DNA of 7,198 nt from Candidatus Zipacnadia bacterium (lineage in GTDB: Bacteria; Armatimonadota; Zipacnadia; Zipacnadales; Zipacnadaceae). The notes under the pieces are model-generated. The model did no database searches, was not told the origin of the DNA, and was given only the letters and a program-made list of their open reading frames with translations. The DNA lies in the NCBI GenBank assembly GCA_029821415.1, contig JALGTJ010000151.1, positions 1 through 7,198 of the forward strand. The letters are read 5' to 3'. Below, piece by piece: positions 5,791 through 7,198 of this stretch (the stretch's first letter is position 1; each line of letters begins with the position of its first letter). A program made the position numbers and the translations under genes.

Positions 5791-6987
5791 ATGAAATTGG
5801 AACAATTCCTCGGCAATGAGACCAAGCGGAACTCGGCGTCATCTGACGTTCAGAACTATGCAGCGGCTCGTTTGGAGGAACGAGAGGGACCCGTGGCTTC
5901 GGGCGGCGTCCAGGCGACTGGCAACTACCCAGGTTCTGCCCGCACGGGTGATGAGATCCGCCAGGATTTTGAGCAGGCCGCCCGGCTCATCCCGGGAGCG
6001 CTGCGTTTCAACCTGCACGCAATGTATGCTGAGACTGGTGGGAAGTCGGTAGAGCGCGACGAACTGACTCCTGAACATTTTGGCACCTGGGTCCAGTGGT
6101 GCGAGGATAATGGATGGGGCCTTGACTTCAATCCGACGTGTTTTGCCCATCCGCTGGCTGCTGATGGAATGACTCTGAGTCATCCCGACGATGCAGTGCG
6201 ACAGTTCTGGGTGCGTCATTGTCTGGCTTCTCGGCAGATTGCAGAGAGCTTTGGGCAAAAGCTGGGGCCGGCCACCTGTAACATCTGGATACCCGACGGT
6301 GGCAAAGATGCTACTGTTGATCGGGCGGGCCCTCGCCAGCGGCTTATTGAATCGCTGGATGCAGTGCTGGAGCCGAATTTCCCTGAGGTCATCGACACCG
6401 TAGAAAGCAAGCTGTTTGGCATTGGCTTGGAGGATTACACTGTCGGTTCGCACGAGCTGTATCTGCTCTACGCAGCCAGCCGTGGCATCGGAGTCTGCTT
6501 TGATTTGGGTCATTACCATCTTACCGAAAGTATAGCTGATAAGATCTCAGCTACTGTTCCCTTCGTAACGCCGGTATTGCTGCATATTAGTCGGGGGGTG
6601 CGCTGGGATAGCGATCATGTGCCTCTCTTCAGCGATGAGGTACGGGCGGTTTGCGACGAAGCAGTACGCAGCGGTATGCTGGGCGGTATTCTGTGGGCTA
6701 CTGATTTCTTTGATGCCAGCATCAACCGCGTTGCGGCGTGGGTGATCGGGGTACGGGCGGTCCGCAAGGCCTTGCTCTACGCCCTCCTGGCGCCGTGGGA
6801 ACTAGCTATGGAAGCCGAAAGATCCGGGGATGGGGCCGCTAAGCTGGCCCTTCGGGAGCTGCGCGCCGAGCTGCCTTTTGGCGCAGTGTGGGAATATGCC
6901 TGCCAGCAGGCTGATGTTCCCAGTGGTCTGGCCTGGCTCGCCGAGATCAAGCGCTACGAGCAGACCATCCTTGCCGATCGCTGCTGA
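5791..6987 (+). CDS. rhaA: L-rhamnose isomerase with N-terminal internal deletion
   Basis: The protein (398 residues) matches L-rhamnose isomerase, which interconverts L-rhamnose and L-rhamnulose using divalent metals in a TIM barrel. Similarity to E. coli RhaA, recalled from memory, is strong from GGVQATGNYPG (38-48) to the end. Landmarks include LDFNPTCFAHPLAADG, CNIWIPDG, VESKLFGIG and DFFDASINR. All metal ligands known from the E. coli enzyme are present at a constant offset of 29: Glu205, Asp238, His241, His265, Asp273, Asp275 and Asp305. The N-terminus is abnormal. After QNYAAA (21-26) it jumps to RLEEREGPVAS, omitting about 33 residues that normally contain YAAxGVD and HCWQxDD, the first barrel strand. 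The remnant at 4098-4380 keeps a trace of this segment. The frame stays open, so the product may be made but could be inactive or altered. The gene lies 284 bases after the aldolase gene and converges with the next gene across 33 bases. Confidence 0.93.
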   Translation: MKLEQFLGNETKRNSASSDVQNYAAARLEEREGPVASGGVQATGNYPGSARTGDEIRQDFEQAARLIPGALRFNLHAMYAETGGKSVERDELTPEHFGTWVQWCEDNGWGLDFNPTCFAHPLAADGMTLSHPDDAVRQFWVRHCLASRQIAESFGQKLGPATCNIWIPDGGKDATVDRAGPRQRLIESLDAVLEPNFPEVIDTVESKLFGIGLEDYTVGSHELYLLYAASRGIGVCFDLGHYHLTESIADKISATVPFVTPVLLHISRGVRWDSDHVPLFSDEVRAVCDEAVRSGMLGGILWATDFFDASINRVAAWVIGVRAVRKALLYALLAPWELAMEAERSGDGAAKLALRELRAELPFGAVWEYACQQADVPSGLAWLAEIKRYEQTILADRC

Positions 6988-7020
6988 GTTGCCCTTACGC
7001 GCGAGCTGCCCGAGCGTCGC

Positions 7021-7198
7021 TTACATTTCAATAATACGACGAATGGCCGCAGCCGTTTCCTCAAATGGTGCTGTTCCTGCATCTACTTCCGACAGCAGTG
7101 CATCATCATAGCCAATGTTGCGTAATTCGGCCATGACTGCCGGGAAGTCTACATCGCCTTCCATAAGCGGTTGCCAGGAGTAATCGCTGCGCCGAAAG
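7021..7198 (-). CDS. Sugar phosphate isomerase/epimerase-like protein, C-terminal part
   Basis: A leftward reading frame enters from the right edge and ends at TAA (7021-7023), leaving the last 58 residues. GDVDFPAVMAELRNIGYDD, followed by a strand reading ALLSEVDAG and a C-terminal helix ending AAAIRRIIEM, is typical of the last strands of the xylose-isomerase-like TIM barrel (AP endonuclease 2 family). That family includes sugar and hydroxypyruvate isomerases and inosose-processing enzymes. The metal and catalytic residues lie outside the window, so the exact enzyme is unknown. The frame converges with rhaA, whose stop is 33 bases away, and no terminator hairpin is visible between them. It fits the sugar-catabolism theme of the neighbours. 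Confidence 0.78.
   Translation of the reverse strand, partial: FRRSDYSWQPLMEGDVDFPAVMAELRNIGYDDALLSEVDAGTAPFEETAAAIRRIIEM

Noticed and set aside
5600..5791. A 63-codon rightward frame whose TGA overlaps the rhaA ATG, suggesting translational coupling
   Set aside because: It has no ribosome site, no recognisable domain and an arbitrary-looking composition. The overlap alone does not support a gene.
5839..6519. Minus-strand 226-codon frame within rhaA
   Set aside because: It is the antisense of highly conserved RhaA coding sequence and shows no independent motifs.

Overview
This is a bacterial sugar-metabolism neighbourhood with moderate G+C. It holds stand-alone catabolic enzymes, one soluble sensor kinase, and clear signs of gene decay. 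The mix (Gfo/Idh/MocA oxidoreductase, Asp-box sialidase-like propeller, dihydrodipicolinate synthase/N-acetylneuraminate lyase family aldolase, L-rhamnose isomerase, TIM-barrel sugar isomerase) is typical of glycan-degrading environmental bacteria. Chloroflexota or sponge- and marine-associated lineages would fit, but that assignment is inference with low confidence. There is no transposase, integrase, tRNA, rRNA, CRISPR array or phage gene.

Layout. Positions 1-102 carry no supported gene. A Gfo/Idh/MocA oxidoreductase runs rightward at 103-1089. It converges on a leftward GAF-PAS-HisKA-HATPase histidine kinase (1209-2717, GTG start). Upstream of the kinase, also leftward, is an Asp-box sialidase-like gene (2908-3901), split by a one-base frameshift near 3726. 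To its right, rightward, lies a decayed remnant of a second L-rhamnose isomerase gene (4098-4380, possibly to 4425). Next come a near-consensus sigma-70 promoter (4486-4514), a DapA/NanA-family aldolase (4604-5506) and a long rhaA reading frame (5791-6987). At the right edge, leftward and cut by the window, is the last 58 codons of a xylose-isomerase-like TIM-barrel protein (7021-7198).

How the genes may work together: the sialidase-like protein could release a terminal sugar and the aldolase could cleave a keto-sugar acid. RhaA would isomerise L-rhamnose or a similar aldose, and the oxidoreductase and second isomerase would process related sugars. This is inferred from families and proximity; no transporter, sugar kinase or rhamnulose-1-phosphate aldolase is visible.

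The most notable observation concerns the two rhaA copies. The remnant and the long frame share about 77-80% DNA identity in two ungapped blocks, but each lacks what the other keeps. The remnant retains a damaged version of the family's N-terminal HCWQxDD segment and has lost the middle and most of the C-terminal half. The long frame keeps every metal ligand but has lost about 33 codons covering exactly that N-terminal segment. No wholly new system was recognised.
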